From Phoronis australis (taxonomy: Eukaryota; Phoronida; Phoronidae), in the NCBI GenBank assembly GCA_002633005.1, contig NMRA01000416.1:334018-398017 (forward strand): 64,000 nucleotides of DNA. The letters run 5' to 3'. The notes under the pieces were generated by a model. The model was not told where the DNA came from and searched no databases. It worked only from the letters and a program-made list of their open reading frames with translations. A program made the position numbers and the translations under genes. Positions 33,310 to 46,269 of this stretch are shown in pieces. Each line of letters begins with the position of its first letter. Position 1 is the first letter of the stretch.

Positions 33310-34155
33310 TATAAATGACACTCCGCTTGTGTTATATCACCACGTTTCATTCGTTTTCTGGCCAAAACTGCGGTTGGCTCGCTTGCATATTGTTTAGTGA
33401 ATATGATTGACAATTATTGAAATATGCAAATAACAGTTGGTTAAATTTTACGTTGCTACTATCACCAGTTATCACATGAACTGTTTTAAGTGCAAGTTTT
33501 TGTTATCGGAAATGCGAAAGTTGAGAGAACTTGCCAAGTTTACTCGGATATTCTAAGCTCTCTAGCAGTATATGGCTACGTGATCTTGTGTTCATGTGTA
33601 ATTTCAACCATAACACATGGGCGGCAAATTTGTGTCATTCAGTCATTGTAACGTTACAAGTACAGTAACTTTTTGTCACACTACTACTAAATGTGGAAAA
33701 TCCACTGCTATGTGTGCTCACTTGGTGTTTTGAAAGAGCACATGATTGAAAAACCGGATCCTTTTCACAGGCACAGTGTCTGCTTCAACCAAAGTTTTAT
33801 GCTGTTTGTCAGTAATGGTAGACATTGATTCATTCCAATGCTTTTATTTTACAAAGGTGCGAGAACGTTCTACATTTTGTCAGTTACATTTTGGGGCTTC
33901 AAAAAGAATTCGACCTGATGCTTGCGAAAGAGTGATTTAGCCTACGATGGCAATGGATTTCATCTTCACTTCCAAAAATCCAAAATTAAACTCAAAATCC
34001 TCCTCAGTGTGGGTTGTGTGTCACTGTGGCCAGGCTGGTGATCTTGTTGCCCTGTCATGTAGTCACCATGAATAAACCTGTGACAGATTTGTAGTTAAAT
34101 TGAATAAAGTTTCTATTTTTGCTTCCCCGTTTTTACTTTTCTTAGTACTAGGGTC
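33310..34155. other. Anonymous non-coding stretch
   Basis: It follows the conserved 3' flank of unit A. No gene was recognised. Confidence 0.3.
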
Positions 34156-34156
34156 C

Positions 34157-34252
34157 ATGCATTTGAGTAGAGAGGGAGGGAGCATCCCATGCATTTGAGT
34201 AGAGAGGGAGGGAGCATCCCATGCATTTGAGTAGAGAGGGAGGGAGCATCCC
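34157..34252. repeat. 32-bp tandem repeat, three identical copies
   Basis: Units start at 34157, 34189 and 34221, each beginning ATGCATTTGAGTAGAGAGGG. They are identical and directly abutting with no spacers, so this is a minisatellite and not a CRISPR array. Confidence 0.97.
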
Positions 34253-34254
34253 AA

Positions 34255-35525
34255 AAAATTGCTCCTCTTCCCCAAGTCTCTGCATGCTATTGAGGCAAAC
34301 CACTAATTCCGTATGCGCGATTTAGGGAAAGAAGGGTCTTTTAAATAAACCGTTATTGCAATGGTAAATTGGTATATTTTTGCTGATGATGGTCGACCGT
34401 CAGGGTGACTTATGAAATGTGTATGCAACTGTGTGCCCAGGGATTATAGTCAGTTATTTCCATATTCTATGCCATTTCGACTACGTCTGTTGCGCCTGCT
34501 GTTTTGATTTAACTTCTGCGAAAAAGTCTGTTGCACATCATCTTTTACAATATCTGTCCCTGGTTCTATTGCTATTCACAGATCTGATCGCCATAGTAAT
34601 ACACAAAATGACTCATCATTATCTCATTTGCCCTTGTGCAAAAGTTTTGTCAATCTATCCTATTGTTTCAATGGAACAGCTTACTAAATAGCTTACAAGA
34701 AATACTATCTTCCTCATTACCTACTTCAATGCCATGCGCAAAAACTTATTTCGTAATCTCAAATGTGAGGAATCGGACATTTTTATATTTCAAAATCCAT
34801 CGTTTTATCGGAGTTCAACTTTCTAGGCCTCCTTCTTATCTGTATTTATTTGTGTAATATTTTTCGAGCATTCATTTATTTATTCATATATGTAATAAAA
34901 TAGTATTTCTGTAATAAATTTATGTGTTTATGCATGCATCTAATTGTATATTTATTTATACATCTTTTTATTGTTGAACTTATTATTATCATAATTTCAC
35001 TAATAAATTTCATTTACAGGCCGAACCATCATTAATGGAAATTAATAATCTTTTTTTACTTTTTCATGTCACCCATACATTGATTTCCCTCGGAGTCCTT
35101 AATTTATTTGGACTTTTACTATAGTGTTATGTGTCTAAATGTATGTTGCATTGTGTTGTATTGTGTTATGTTGTATTGTATTATTTTGAGAACCGGCATT
35201 ATTTCATAAATAAGTCAATCAAAACCTACACTGATTGTGGTCATGATGCTAGCTGGATCCGCATTTCTGCAATAATACTTTGTCTGTATTGTTTGAACAA
35301 GGACATATTCCACTAAGTTTAAGAAAATTTGATCGATGGCGATACGACATGCACTTTATTTACCCATTCAACTATATTTACACTTTACATTGATGTCAAG
35401 TTGAAAATCAGTTTCCTTACATGTAAACTATAAAAAATCGCTACTGTTGCTGTCACTCTCGCCCATAGTTGAGATGCAAATGTTTGGGTTACACTGGGCG
35501 CCTGTGGCATCGCTGGAACGCAGAT
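34255..35525. other. AT-rich non-coding stretch
   Basis: Between about 34840 and 35060 the sequence is rich in TTTATTTA simple sequence. Near 35140-35190 there is a TTGTGTTGTATTG-type imperfect repeat. Open frames here have no recognisable family. Confidence 0.4.
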
Positions 35526-35534
35526 CTCGTGCAC

Positions 35535-35700
35535 CGCGACTACACACTACGGGTTCGCGTGAATGGGTCGATTGACTTAAACGTATATGCCGATGCGGGC
35601 GCGGGAACGCAAAAGCCCGAGTAACCAGACTTCACACTCCTGGGGTTCCCGTGACTACGTCGATAGATTTGAACGTATTCGCAGAGGCGCGCGCAGTTCC
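35535..35700. repeat. Degenerate GC-rich tandem units of about 90 bp
   Basis: Two diverged units share the order CTWCACACT / GGGTTC / CGTGAMT / GTCGAT / TTRAACGTAT / GCGCG, one beginning near 35545 and the next near 35630. They may be part of an interspersed repeat. Confidence 0.5.
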
Positions 35701-35842
35701 TTTACTAGGCTTTGTACTTGATTTCATGGCTACCACCAATACAACTTATGGTGATAAAGACCGCTAAACATCGACGCTAATCCTTGCTAGAAATTTCACG
35801 TCAAGCTTGGGACGACAGGCCAAGCTGTTTTGTTTAGCCTGG

Positions 35843-35992
35843 GCTGGGTTGCATAAAACTTCACAATTGTCCGCTGGAAAATTTTGATTGTTGCATGACG
35901 TCGGGTGCATTCTTCAACAATAACAACGTGGCGCATGATAATGCGACGTCATTGTTGCTATACAGCGAATAACTTTTATGCAACTTGGCCCA
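35843..35992. repeat. Short inverted-repeat element
   Basis: CTGGGTTGCATAAAACTT on the left faces AACTTTTATGCAACTTGGCC on the right, giving about 150 bp with inverted ends. The interior repeats GTTGCATGACGTC words, also seen near 29535 and 45027 inside the MS4A units. It is MITE-like. Confidence 0.5.
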
Positions 35993-35994
35993 GA

Positions 35995-37300
35995 TGCGGA
36001 AAGTTTCCGACGTGTAAAGCAAGCATCTGCAGAAAAATATCAGGCGTGTGCAACAGATTTACATCCCCAAGCTTCATGACGGGTCAGGACCCACTTCAGA
36101 AGAGAATCGTGACTGTGAGTCTCAGTGATTTTGCTTGTAATGGAAATCAACGTGGTGCAAAGTGCAGCGGAGAGAGAAGCCAGAGGTCCATTGTCAGCAA
36201 TTCGACTTCCATCCAGCAGTGGCTTGATAGATGACCTCACGATCACAACAACGACGCACATCAAGGCAAGATGGATTCTCACCGCCCTAACAATCTAGAG
36301 GATTAGGCAAGAACGTTAGTAAAATCAAAGAAGTCGCGATGTTCAGTTATTGCTAAAGGGAAGGTAACCAACAGGTTTGAAATGAAGATAGAAATCCAGA
36401 TTATCCCATTCATAGCGTAAAAGCCCATCAAGTGCTTAGGGAGATGGTTCAATGCAAGTTTAACTGACATGGACCAGATGCAACAGATAACAAAGCATTA
36501 AGACGGTCCCTAGACTATTGACAAAACTGGTCTCCCCGGGAAGTTCAAGTGATGGATTTTCCAACAGAGTCTCTTACCAATGCTGACTTAGCCTCTGATG
36601 GCTTATGAAGAAACGACAACAACAGTCGAAAAACTGGAGAAAACAGTGAACAGTTACTTACGTAGATGACGTAGAGTGCCCCCTGTTTTACAAGCGTGGG
36701 GCTCTACTGCAGAAGTGCTAAGATACAACTACTCTGGTAGAGGAATTCAAGGCGGCTAAGTCGAGGTTCGGTGATGACATTAAGGGACTAGCACGATGAC
36801 CCGATAAGGCTTGCAGGTGTCCAAACGAGAACGGGGGGAAATGATCTGCAAGCAGCGAATCTTAAACGCAGAACGAAGACACCAGCAAGGTGACTTCATT
36901 GGTTCTACCGGCACCGGAAGACAGGGGTTGGGACTCGAGACACGGCAGAGTTGGTAAGGCGACCTGTTACCAACACCGTCTAACTTGTGCAGATGGGGTC
37001 TGACAGAGAATGCAACGTGTTGACCATGTGAATGAATTGGGCCGTGGAACACTGAGACGTGTTATTATCATGCAGGACAACTCTTTCGCAGGGAGATACA
37101 CGTGGCGTCATGACGAGGCATTAATGGAACTGCATCAATTACCAATCGACCACATCATTTGTTAGACCTGACAGAAAATGCCACACCGATATTATCATGA
37201 CGAATCTATCCCTGCTGAAAATTCAAGCCAAAACCCAATTAGAATTGTTAACTGAAGCGTAAGTTTCAATTACCCCATTCCCTGCCAACACAATAGAGAG
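35995..37300 (+). pseudogene. Decayed non-LTR-type reverse transcriptase
   Basis: Fragments in shifting plus frames match the C-terminal half of a common metazoan non-LTR reverse transcriptase family. In order they are EAxGPLSAIRLPSSSGLIDD then LTITTTTHIKARWILTAL (about 36170-36290), KPIKCLGRWFNASLTDMDQ (about 36420-36480), TTTTVEKLEKTVNSYLR (about 36610-36665), VEEFKAAKSRFGDDI (about 36740-36785), and PTPSNLCRWGLTENA then FAGRYTWRHDEALMEL (about 36960-37130). Several stops and frameshifts break it, and no intact domain remains. The order and spacing are collinear with one element. The exact clade is not assigned. Confidence 0.65.
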
Positions 37301-37584
37301 CCAGCTGGCTGGCCTGCCTCAGTTAAGATGGCATCATAAAATTCTCCAACTGAATAGGACTACTTGTGACCTTCTTTTTGACCTGGATTTTCATATGGAG
37401 GAACCAGAAACCTGTTATATGGTAGTTACATTGGCTGAGAACGAATTTTGTAGAAACGTTACATCCCAATAGGCTGGTTGCACTTACATTGCAATTATTT
37501 TACAATAAATGAAGTAATATGAAAGATAAGCAATATATCTAATCACACAAGTTTTTATTTTTAAAACATGCATACAAATAGATA

Positions 37585-37585
37585 N
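37585..37585. other. Single N (contig join) at the left edge of duplication unit B
   Basis: One unknown base lies seven bases before the first recognisable word of unit B. The apparent start of the unit may be set by assembly rather than by biology. Confidence 0.7.
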
Positions 37586-39879
37586 TACAGTGTCTCGCTA
37601 GAAAAGCAACGTCTCGCCAGATTCCGAGAGATGTCGCCTTGTATTTTCAGAGTGATTTTTGCTAGATTTATTTTTCCTGCGTCGTTCGCTTTCCATGTAA
37701 TACAACAACGTAGACAAGTTATGATGTCATTGTGAAGTAGTTTATTTTCACCTTCTCAGTCCAGGCTTATACTGCACAATAGCCTTACCCACAAAACTCA
37801 AAATGGATATTTGATGACTTTGAGCTCATTCCACAAGAATTCTTTGCACGTCCGATGATAGTCTCAATTAATATTCGTTACCAAATAATTTATTGATTGA
37901 GACATTGCAGTTGACACTCTGATGCAGCACTCCTGGGCGACTTGTCAGTTGCACTGGAGGGTGAACAGAGACACATGGGCTGCTTGATCACTCTTTCAAG
38001 AGGCGAAACCTGCATTAGGTCCATATTTGCCGCACTTGTACAGTCAGGTATATTTTAGCTATATATAGGGTCAATTTTCAAGACGAGTCATTATTTTTAT
38101 GGTTAAGACGGAAGTTCAAATAATATACTTAATCTCGTTGAAATTGTGTCATACTGTATTTGAAAAATCCAGCAGCACATTTCCAGACGTGGCTGCGATA
38201 TTATTCCGAGAAACAACTACAAGCAGGACAGTTGAACTTATTCGTTAGCGCCTGGCATCAAGAAACGACCGCCTGGAAGTGTTGATCGAAAATAATATTT
38301 TACACATAATTGTCACAGGCTTTCCTTTTGGTCCTAGCGGCCTTTCCACAAGTTTGTACGAAACTGAAAAAGGCGATTGTGCCACACGGTTATTTCCGTG
38401 AAAGGACACAACACTTACAAGCGAACACATCATGAAAGTTATATGCTCTTGTAAATCAATGGGACGACACCACCCACCCTCTTCGCGATATTATAATTCA
38501 AATGCTGGCGACATCAAGCCAACGCTGCTTTTAGGAACGCAGTCAGGCCACGAGCACAAAATGAGCTAGCCCAAAGACACCATGCAGAAACCCGCGCATG
38601 CGCCATACAGCAACGGATGGTGTCGCTATCTTGTTCGGAAGATCCACTTGTTCAAAAAATTGTACACAGATTATAGCCCTATGGCTTAGGACAAAGACTA
38701 TACAGTTCAAGTGCCTTACCGCTCCCCAAAATGACAAGTTCACGACGGCCCCGGAGCTACGAGACTTAAATGCTCTTACATTGCAGATTCTAGAACTATT
38801 ACTAACTAGATTTTCCAATTTACGTTTGACTGAAGGGTATCTGTATTCACAGAAAAATAATTCACACTGAAGAAACAAGTGCTCTAAAAATGTATGGATT
38901 TCCGGATCCAGGTATGAAAAAGCAGATGCCAAATTTCTAGGCTCCTTTACTCAAAAAACTCCATTCGGTGTAAATCGTTCTTCATTACTAGTTCACAGGA
39001 TTTTGGTCAAACCTGGTGAACCTCAAACGTTTCATTTTTTAAAGGCTAGAACGGTGGTTCAATTTATACCTTATTTATGTGTGTGCACCATTTGCTCATC
39101 TGAAATTGCCTTCATTGATTTTGGCGATCTTTGTCGAAATTGGTGACTAAGTTGACGGTCTTCATCAATCTGAGAGCATTCATTGTATTCTTTCTCACGA
39201 CATGGACAGATTGGTGATCACTTCGTTTGAGGTAGTGATTATGAGGAAGGCATCTAATAATGACACTATCCCAGGTGACATGCCGTTGAATAAACGGAAT
39301 TACCAATTGAGAAGTAAACTGGCCTTTTGGCGGATTGCGAAAATCGATGCGTGCATATCCAAGGGGTCAGAATTTTGTTGCCAGTGTAATGAGGTGTTAC
39401 GCAGATCTTCTGGCCGGTTGGGTTATGTTTGAGTGTTGCGTGACAGCAAATACATTGTTCACATCATTGACTTAGGCAAGCGGTTTAGTTTTGCTTATAC
39501 TCTTGCCAGCGTTGGCGCAGTGACTATGACGTCACGTTGCAATTTCCGAGAAACAACGGTAGCATGATTTCCCATGGGAAATATGAGTTGGGTCACGGTG
39601 AGTCTCGGACAAAAATTGCCTCCCATCATGATAATATTTTTTCGTATTCCGGCTGCAAAGTTCAGCATTATCTTATATTCTCACTCTACAGACACAGCTT
39701 TTAACGGCAGATGACTGACCTAGCTAAAATGGTGTATTACACTGTAGTTTCTGCATTTATTATTTTAGTTAGTAATTGACATAACTTGAGTGATCGTGTA
39801 AACTACGGCTAGCTAAACTAACTCATTGGCATTGGCAAAAATTTTCACTCAAATTAAACGTCTGAAGTTGCTGTTGTTT

Positions 39880-40600
39880 AAGAACAATCCGCCTCTGAAT
39901 GATTTGGCCGACAGAGGCAGACTTCGACAACAAGATTCAAAAGCAGAAAAACAGCCACTAGGAGACATGGAATACTTCAAAACCACCCGACAACGAAAAG
40001 ACGATGTCATCAATTTGATAGAAACACATTTTGTTAAAATTCATGAAAATCCGACATGGACCTTGGAAGACAAAGATCAAAATGTGAAAAATAAAATTGC
40101 CCCTAAGGTGCGCGGTGATAGATGGATCCTTCTAAAAGTTTTCGTCGTCTGTTGGCAAGTTCATAGAAGTGGGCTTGCCAAAATTTACAAAGTTCCTGCA
40201 AGAGTTCATGAGACACAACCGCAAAAGCAAAAATATAACTGTCACTAGGTAGCTCCACAGTAGTCGGAGCAGTTAGAAAATCATCGTCAGCCGTCCTCTT
40301 CCCATTAAGAGCACATAACCTATTTTTATAATCGGCCATTCAAGAAGCACTCGCCAAACTGTAAACGAAAACCATCAAAACGGCCACAAGGTGCAAAAAT
40401 TGTCGAATTTATCCGAAAACGAGAAATTGGCGTCGTATCTTTAATAGATTATCATTTGCTAAATCATGTGTATGAAACTCTGTCAAGGAACTCCAAAGAT
40501 ACAGAGCATAACGTTAAAAATATTGATTGCCCCTGCTAGAGGGCAGAGTGATAAACGGATGTAGCTTCTTTTTCCTAAATTTGACAACAAATAAAATGAT
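39880..40600 (+). repeat. Dispersed GCCACTAG-family repeat upstream of MS4A-like copy 3
   Basis: Degenerate subunits with CACTAGG, GTCGGAGC and TCCAAAGATACAGA words are collinear with 45450-46080. It ends about 130 bp before the 5'-UTR acceptor of copy 3. Confidence 0.6.
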
Positions 40601-40755
40601 CATGCGGCAAAAAGACAGATTTGTATGACGTATGAACATCCTTGAGTCAATCTCCATGAATTTGATGATATTTGGCTAAATACATTCCTGGGACGATACA
40701 CTACCTAAACGTTCCACTTAATTTCTTTCAGACACCTCTTCGCTGGCACCTCAAA

Positions 40756-41433
40756 ATGCAGTTGCCTGTTACTATACCACCGTCAACCAACCTTGATACT
40801 GTAGTGCTCAAATCACCCAAGGTTTTCAAGGCTCTTTCTATTACCCAGTTGGTTGTAGGAATAATTAGTATCATTTGTGGCGTTATGGCCTTGGCTTCTG
40901 ACAATAAGATAGACGAGACGGGAGCCCTTCAAGTCGGGACACCGGTACCTTTTGCCATTTCCGGTATAATAGGACTTCGTTCTGTGCGCATGCCGACGCC
41001 GTGTTTATTGATCGCAAACATGACCCTGTGTGTAATGTCTACCGTTTTTTCATTCGTCTTGTTGGTCGTCGTGTGGTATTATTCAAATCCGTTGGTCCTG
41101 CATATTGCACTCGCTTTCCTGGCGTTTGCAGAGTTCTCCATCTCGATCCTTTTGTGTGCACTTTGTTGCCAGGCACTTTGTTGCAAGAACCACGCACGTC
41201 CAGGTGTGATTATGGAAGCCAGCGCGCCTGACAAGGCAGGTGTTTTGGGACTATCTGTTGCAGCCATGCCCATGCAGACCCGTACAGCAGACACAACTAT
41301 GTTATACGAAAGCACTGCACAAGGGATAGAAGAAATGGCACTGAATCAACCAACCGAGACGGAAAATGGCTCCCAAGAAGAGAATGTGGAGAAAAATGTC
41401 ATTCTTCCAGGACAGTACCTCGTGAAAATTTAA
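40756..41433 (+). CDS. MS4A/CD20-like four-transmembrane protein, copy 3
   Basis: A 225-residue MS4A-type protein. An acceptor (AATTTCTTTCAG ending at 40731) lies 24 bases before the ATG at 40756 (MQLPVTIPP). The in-frame upstream ATG at 40672 would lie in the intron. Hydrophobic segments sit at about residues 28-48, 60-75, 80-107 and 112-134, with CCQALCC after TM4. The loop between TM1 and TM2 is about a dozen residues shorter than in copy 4. The stretch after TM3 (VVVWYYSNPLVLH) differs from the VDACIYSYLLGPH of copy 4. The tail is Glu-rich and ends PGQYLVKI, a terminus shared with copy 4. AATAAA at 41439-41444, five bases past the stop, is a possible poly(A) signal. Function is unknown. 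Confidence 0.82.
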   Translation: MQLPVTIPPSTNLDTVVLKSPKVFKALSITQLVVGIISIICGVMALASDNKIDETGALQVGTPVPFAISGIIGLRSVRMPTPCLLIANMTLCVMSTVFSFVLLVVVWYYSNPLVLHIALAFLAFAEFSISILLCALCCQALCCKNHARPGVIMEASAPDKAGVLGLSVAAMPMQTRTADTTMLYESTAQGIEEMALNQPTETENGSQEENVEKNVILPGQYLVKI

Positions 41434-44400
41434 GAAACAATAAAACAATCCGCCTTTGTTGTTCCCGTTTTTCTTGTTGTTGAATTTCAAATAGAATGTC
41501 ATCCTTCGACTTTATAGAAGTGGGCAGGTCGTCATTTACGACCGGGCTAATACCTCGGGTCACACTCCTATAAAATCCATGTCGCAGGCGCACAGATTCT
41601 AGCTCGCATAATATATAAGAAGAAAGTGGACGCCACCGTGTTTTTATCAGGTTATTGCGACATTTGCAGTTACACCCTTTGCGTAATTCTAGTTACCCCA
41701 GCGTTGTGCTCTTATTCATACATGCATTTTCAGCATTCACGAAGAGAAGGTGTTTTGTGATCGCGTCTTTCGATCTTTTCAACAGCCAGTTTTACGCAAA
41801 TGCGCTGGCGGCGAACTTGTTTGTTGCATCATTTTCTACATAAGTAACATTGCACTTGTTTTCATTTTCAGGCGAAAACTGAGTTTGACTCGATTGTATT
41901 TTCTAAGATACCCAGTGTTGAGCTCCTTCCTACATTCACCAGGGCAACCTTCGGGCAATTTGCATTGCAAAGAGGGGGTGGGGGGGCTGTGAAAGTTCGC
42001 CAACTTTCGTTTGTTTCTTCTGATTGTAGGAAGTTAAGTAATTAAGGTTACAGAGGGTGCAAATTATTTAAAACAGGAGAAAGTCTCTCAAGCAATTTCT
42101 AAGAGAATTATTTCATGTCGACAAAAATCATCGAGTGCACCTCTGCTTTGCTGTTTGGTGCTAGGATGATAGTTTTCGTGAGGAAATGAATATCTTGAGA
42201 ACCGGCATTATTCTCGCAGAGTGCGTCATATCCAAAAATACTTTTACTATTTTGTTGTTCTTGGGTAGACGAAATCACAGAATGTTTTGGTCAGTTTGTC
42301 ATGTAGTATCTTGAGTATTCTATTCATAGTATTCTGTACCTTTAAGGCGTTTTCCATCAAAATAAAGATGATAAAATTGATCTCGACGTTATTACTGGTC
42401 TGGATCAAAAAAGTCCTTGTTTACACCCTGTCACAAGATAAGTGGATAAAAAAATATAAATTTTAACAGAAAGTACTCTCGATGGTGTTTCTCAAATCTT
42501 AAAAATAAATCAACAAAGCCTACCTTGCTACGTCAACCGGGATAAACCAAAATGCCAAAAATCACTTTCACGAAAGACGTCGCTCTAGTCGGTAAGCGCA
42601 GTGTTGGTTTACGTAGTAAATGGCCAAAAAATGGTAAAACATTGTGATTTGTCATTTTCCTCTCTAAAATCGTTATTCCACGATTTTCCCGTACTAGAGA
42701 GGAGACAAGAATATAAATGCTCTTGCACTCCAGATTCAAAAATATATGTTAAAATATTTCATTACCAATCAAGATTTTATCAATCATTTTTCCCTTTTTC
42801 TGAAGGCGACCTAACCCTGTATTCGGGCAAGAAAATTTCTAGTGAACAAGGATATTTACTGAAAATGGCGAGACTTCCTTGTTTCGGTAGAAGAGTGACC
42901 AGTTCAAGAAACGCTAGTTCCTCGCTAGAAAAGCAAGATCTGGAGACATTCCGCGAAATATTGCGTGTATTTTTTAATGGCAGCACTTGATTTCGGCTAG
43001 ATTTTACTCACCGCAAGACAGTTATTGAACTCGACCCTGGGTCGCACGCTGGCAAGGAAATCTTGCTGCCTTACTGTGCTAGCAATAAAATACAACGACA
43101 TAAACTATATTTATGATGTCATTGTGAAGTACAGTTTTTTCAGCATCTCCAAGCTATTACCGTACAAATAGCCTTACTCACACAACTCAAAATCATGACT
43201 TCACACTCAATCTAGAAATATTATTTGGACGTCCGACATTGGTTTCCAAATAATTCATTGATTGAGCCATTGCAGTTGACACACTGCCGCTGCACTCCTG
43301 GGCCGCAACTGTCAGTTCGACTGGAGGGTGAACAAGAGACACGTGCTCCACAAGTAGGCCGCTTAATCATTGTTTCAAGAGATCAAACCTGCATTAGGGT
43401 CCTTATTTGCCACACTTGTACAGTCAGATATATTTTAACTATCGCCTCAATGAACGATCCCCCTGGAAAATATTCTCAAACGACGAAATACTCGTGTCAA
43501 GCATTAAAGATTTACAAAGAACAAAGACAATTTTGAATAGTGTTGATCAAAAGTACTATATCGCACATATTTGTGCCAGGCTTTCATTTTGCCCCTAGGT
43601 CTTTCTATAACATTGTACAAAGCTGAAAATACGATTTTGCCTCAAGATAATACCCATGACTGTCTAAGCATTTATAAGCGAACAAATCAGAACGCTTCAT
43701 GAAAGTTGTTCACAAATCAATGGGACGACGCCCTCAACCTGACACTCATACATGTACATTACGTAGTTTTTACGAACACTCTCAGGTCACGCCGGCACTG
43801 TTGCGAAAGTCACAAGCTAGCCCAAAGCCAACATGGCAAAAGTCCGCACAACAGCAACATATTGTGCTAATATCGTGTCCAGAGCTTTGACTTCTGCTTA
43901 ACGTGTTCACAAAATTGAATAAACTGCAGGCCTGTGGAATAAAGAGTAAAGGCTACACAGTTGATGTGGCTGATCTCCACGTAAACATGCACCCATTCGA
44001 CAAAGTCTTTTTCAATAAAAGCCCTTCTAACCACTGTTGTCTCAAGAAACCTGAAAAACGCATACAAAAAGCACATTCTATGGGATTTCTCAGGGATAAA
44101 GAAATTCAATGAATACATGGAAAATTGAGATGACCAAAATGCGATTTTGATATTGTTCTCCCCAAAATGATATATTCACGACGGTCCCGGTTACAGAATC
44201 ATAATGCTGTTGCACTGTAGCACTGTAGATTCCGACCAGAAGGGGTTAAAATAAGTCTTTACTAATTAAATTTTTCCAATTTACATTTGTGTGAAGGGTG
44301 CGTGTTATTCTATCTCTATCTCTCTAGAAACACTTCACACTCAAAGTCGATGATTCTGAAGTGGCGCATGTTACGAAATTAAAAGTGTAATGGTGACAAT

Positions 44401-45449
44401 TGTATGTAGGAAAAGTATGAAAACAATAATAAAAGAATTCACTTAAAAATAATTCGCGCTGAAGAAGCTAGTGCTCTCAAAATGGCTGGATTTCCGGATC
44501 CAAGTACAACAAAACTGATGCCAAATTTTTGGGCTTGTTTAATCAAACCAACTTCAAAAACTCTTGAATTCCATTCGGTTGTAATCGTTCCTCATTTACT
44601 AGCCTCGAGAATTTTCGTTAAAACTGTCCAACCACAAAATTTTCATTGTTTAAAAGCTCGAACCGACTGACCTTATTTGCGTATGTACCATTTCTCATCG
44701 GAAATTGCCTTCATTGATTTTGGCAGTCTTTTTCGAAATTGGTGACTTATTCGAGAGTCTTCTTTACTAGACTAATGTTCTGAGAGTGTTGTATTCTTTC
44801 TCACGACATGGACCAGTTTGAAACAATGGTTGGCAATCATGTGATATTCCGTTGAATGAACGGAGTTCCTAATTGAGACTTAAGTTGACATTTTGACGGA
44901 AAATCGGTGCGTGCACATCCCAGAGCACAGATTTGGTGTGCGAATCTAGTGAGGTGCTATGCAGAACCTCTGGCCGGTTGGGTTGCATGAAACAGCAAAA
45001 CGTATTTGCTGGATATTTTCGACTGTTGCATGACATCAAGTACATTCTTTATATTATTGAGTTTGGCAATCGTTTAATAAGTTCTTCCCTGCGTTGGCAG
45101 TGTGGCTATGACGTCACATTGCAATTTTTGAGAAGGAAAGGCAGCATTGTTTTCTACGGGAAGTACGGGCAAGGTGAATCTGAGGCGAACAATGCCTCCC
45201 ATTACGCCAGTACGCTTCTCCTATTCTAGCGGCAGAGTTCCCCATTCATTGTATTATACTCTCACTCTGCTGGTACAGCTTGTGACAGCAGATGGCAGAG
45301 CTAGCAAAATTGTGTAATACTTGGTTGATCTTATAAAATATGACTAGCTAAGCTAACTTATTGGCAAACTAAACGTCTTGCTGTAGTTCTTCAAGAACAA
45401 TCCCGCCTTAGAGTGATTTGGTCAACGGAGAGGCAGGCGTCGAGAACAA

Positions 45450-46080
45450 GATTCAAAAACAGCAAAAACAGTCACTAGGTGCATAGAATACGACAAATCC
45501 ACATAGAAGCGATAAGGCGGTGATGAATCTTTAATAAATACACGTTTGCCAAATTTCGTGAAAATCTACCAAGGAACATGGTAGACACAGAAAAAAATGT
45601 AAAAAAGTTGCCCCTAGGGTGCGCAGTGATAATCGGATCCGTCAATAATGTCGCCATCTATTGTCAAGTCCATAGAAACGCACTTGCCAAATTTTATGAA
45701 GTTCCTGCAAGAGGTTCATGAGATACTATGCTGCACGCAGAAAAATAACACCTAACACGAGGAAGCACCACAGTAGTGGAAGCCGTTGCAAAATCATCAT
45801 CACCCGTCCTCTTCCCAGTATAAATTTAATAATTTTCATAATTATCCAGAAGCACATGGCAAACCGTATACTAGAAAACAATAAAAGCGGCCGCTGCGAA
45901 GCCTAGAATATGTCGAATTCATTCAAAAACTAAAAGGTGGCGTCGCCTCCTTAACAGATTCCTATTTGCTAAATTATATGTATCTCCTCCAAGGAACCCT
46001 GGAGATATAGCAAAACATTAAAAAAAATAAAATTACCATTATATTAGGGCGCACAGTGACAGTCCGATGTAGAATTCTTC
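45450..46080 (+). repeat. Dispersed GCCACTAG-family repeat upstream of MS4A-like copy 4
   Basis: It is collinear with 39880-40600. It contains GTCACTAGG, AATCGGATCCG and CTGGAGATATAGC words and ends about 160 bp before the 5'-UTR acceptor. Confidence 0.6.
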
Positions 46081-46269
46081 TTGTTAAATTTGACCAAAAA
46101 ATAAAATAATCATGGGGCCTATCAAATACAGATTGGTATAATGTATAAGAAATCTTGAGTCAGACTCTATATTTATGTAGATATTTGGCTTAATACGCAG
46201 ATTTGTCGATACGTTGCCTAAAACGTTACACTTGATTTCTTTCAGACACTTCTCCGCCGACATCCCACA

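Larger units (their letters stand above)
37592..41870 (+). repeat. Segmental duplication unit B (contains MS4A-like copy 3)
   Basis: It is collinear with units A and C (blocks listed under unit A). It begins with GTCTCGCTAGAAAAGCAA words shared with 42914 in unit C and with the minus-strand repeat at 5020-5160. It contains no intact gene apart from the MS4A-like exon; the frame 39826-40248 is repeat-derived. Confidence 0.75.

Noticed and set aside
34157-34252. Possible CRISPR-like repeats (32 bp, three copies)
   Set aside because: The units abut with no spacers, in an animal genome. It is a simple minisatellite.
36040-36282. Minus-strand frame with a signal-peptide-like start (MRIHLALMCVVVVIV)
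   Set aside because: It is antisense to the decayed reverse transcriptase; the hydrophobic start is the complement of the THIKARWIL-coding region.
39826-40248. 140-codon Lys/Gln-rich open frame
   Set aside because: It overlaps the dispersed GCCACTAG repeat and is not open in the collinear part of unit C.
42601-42990. 129-codon frame in MS4A unit C
   Set aside because: No family was recognised, and the collinear part of unit A does not keep the frame open.
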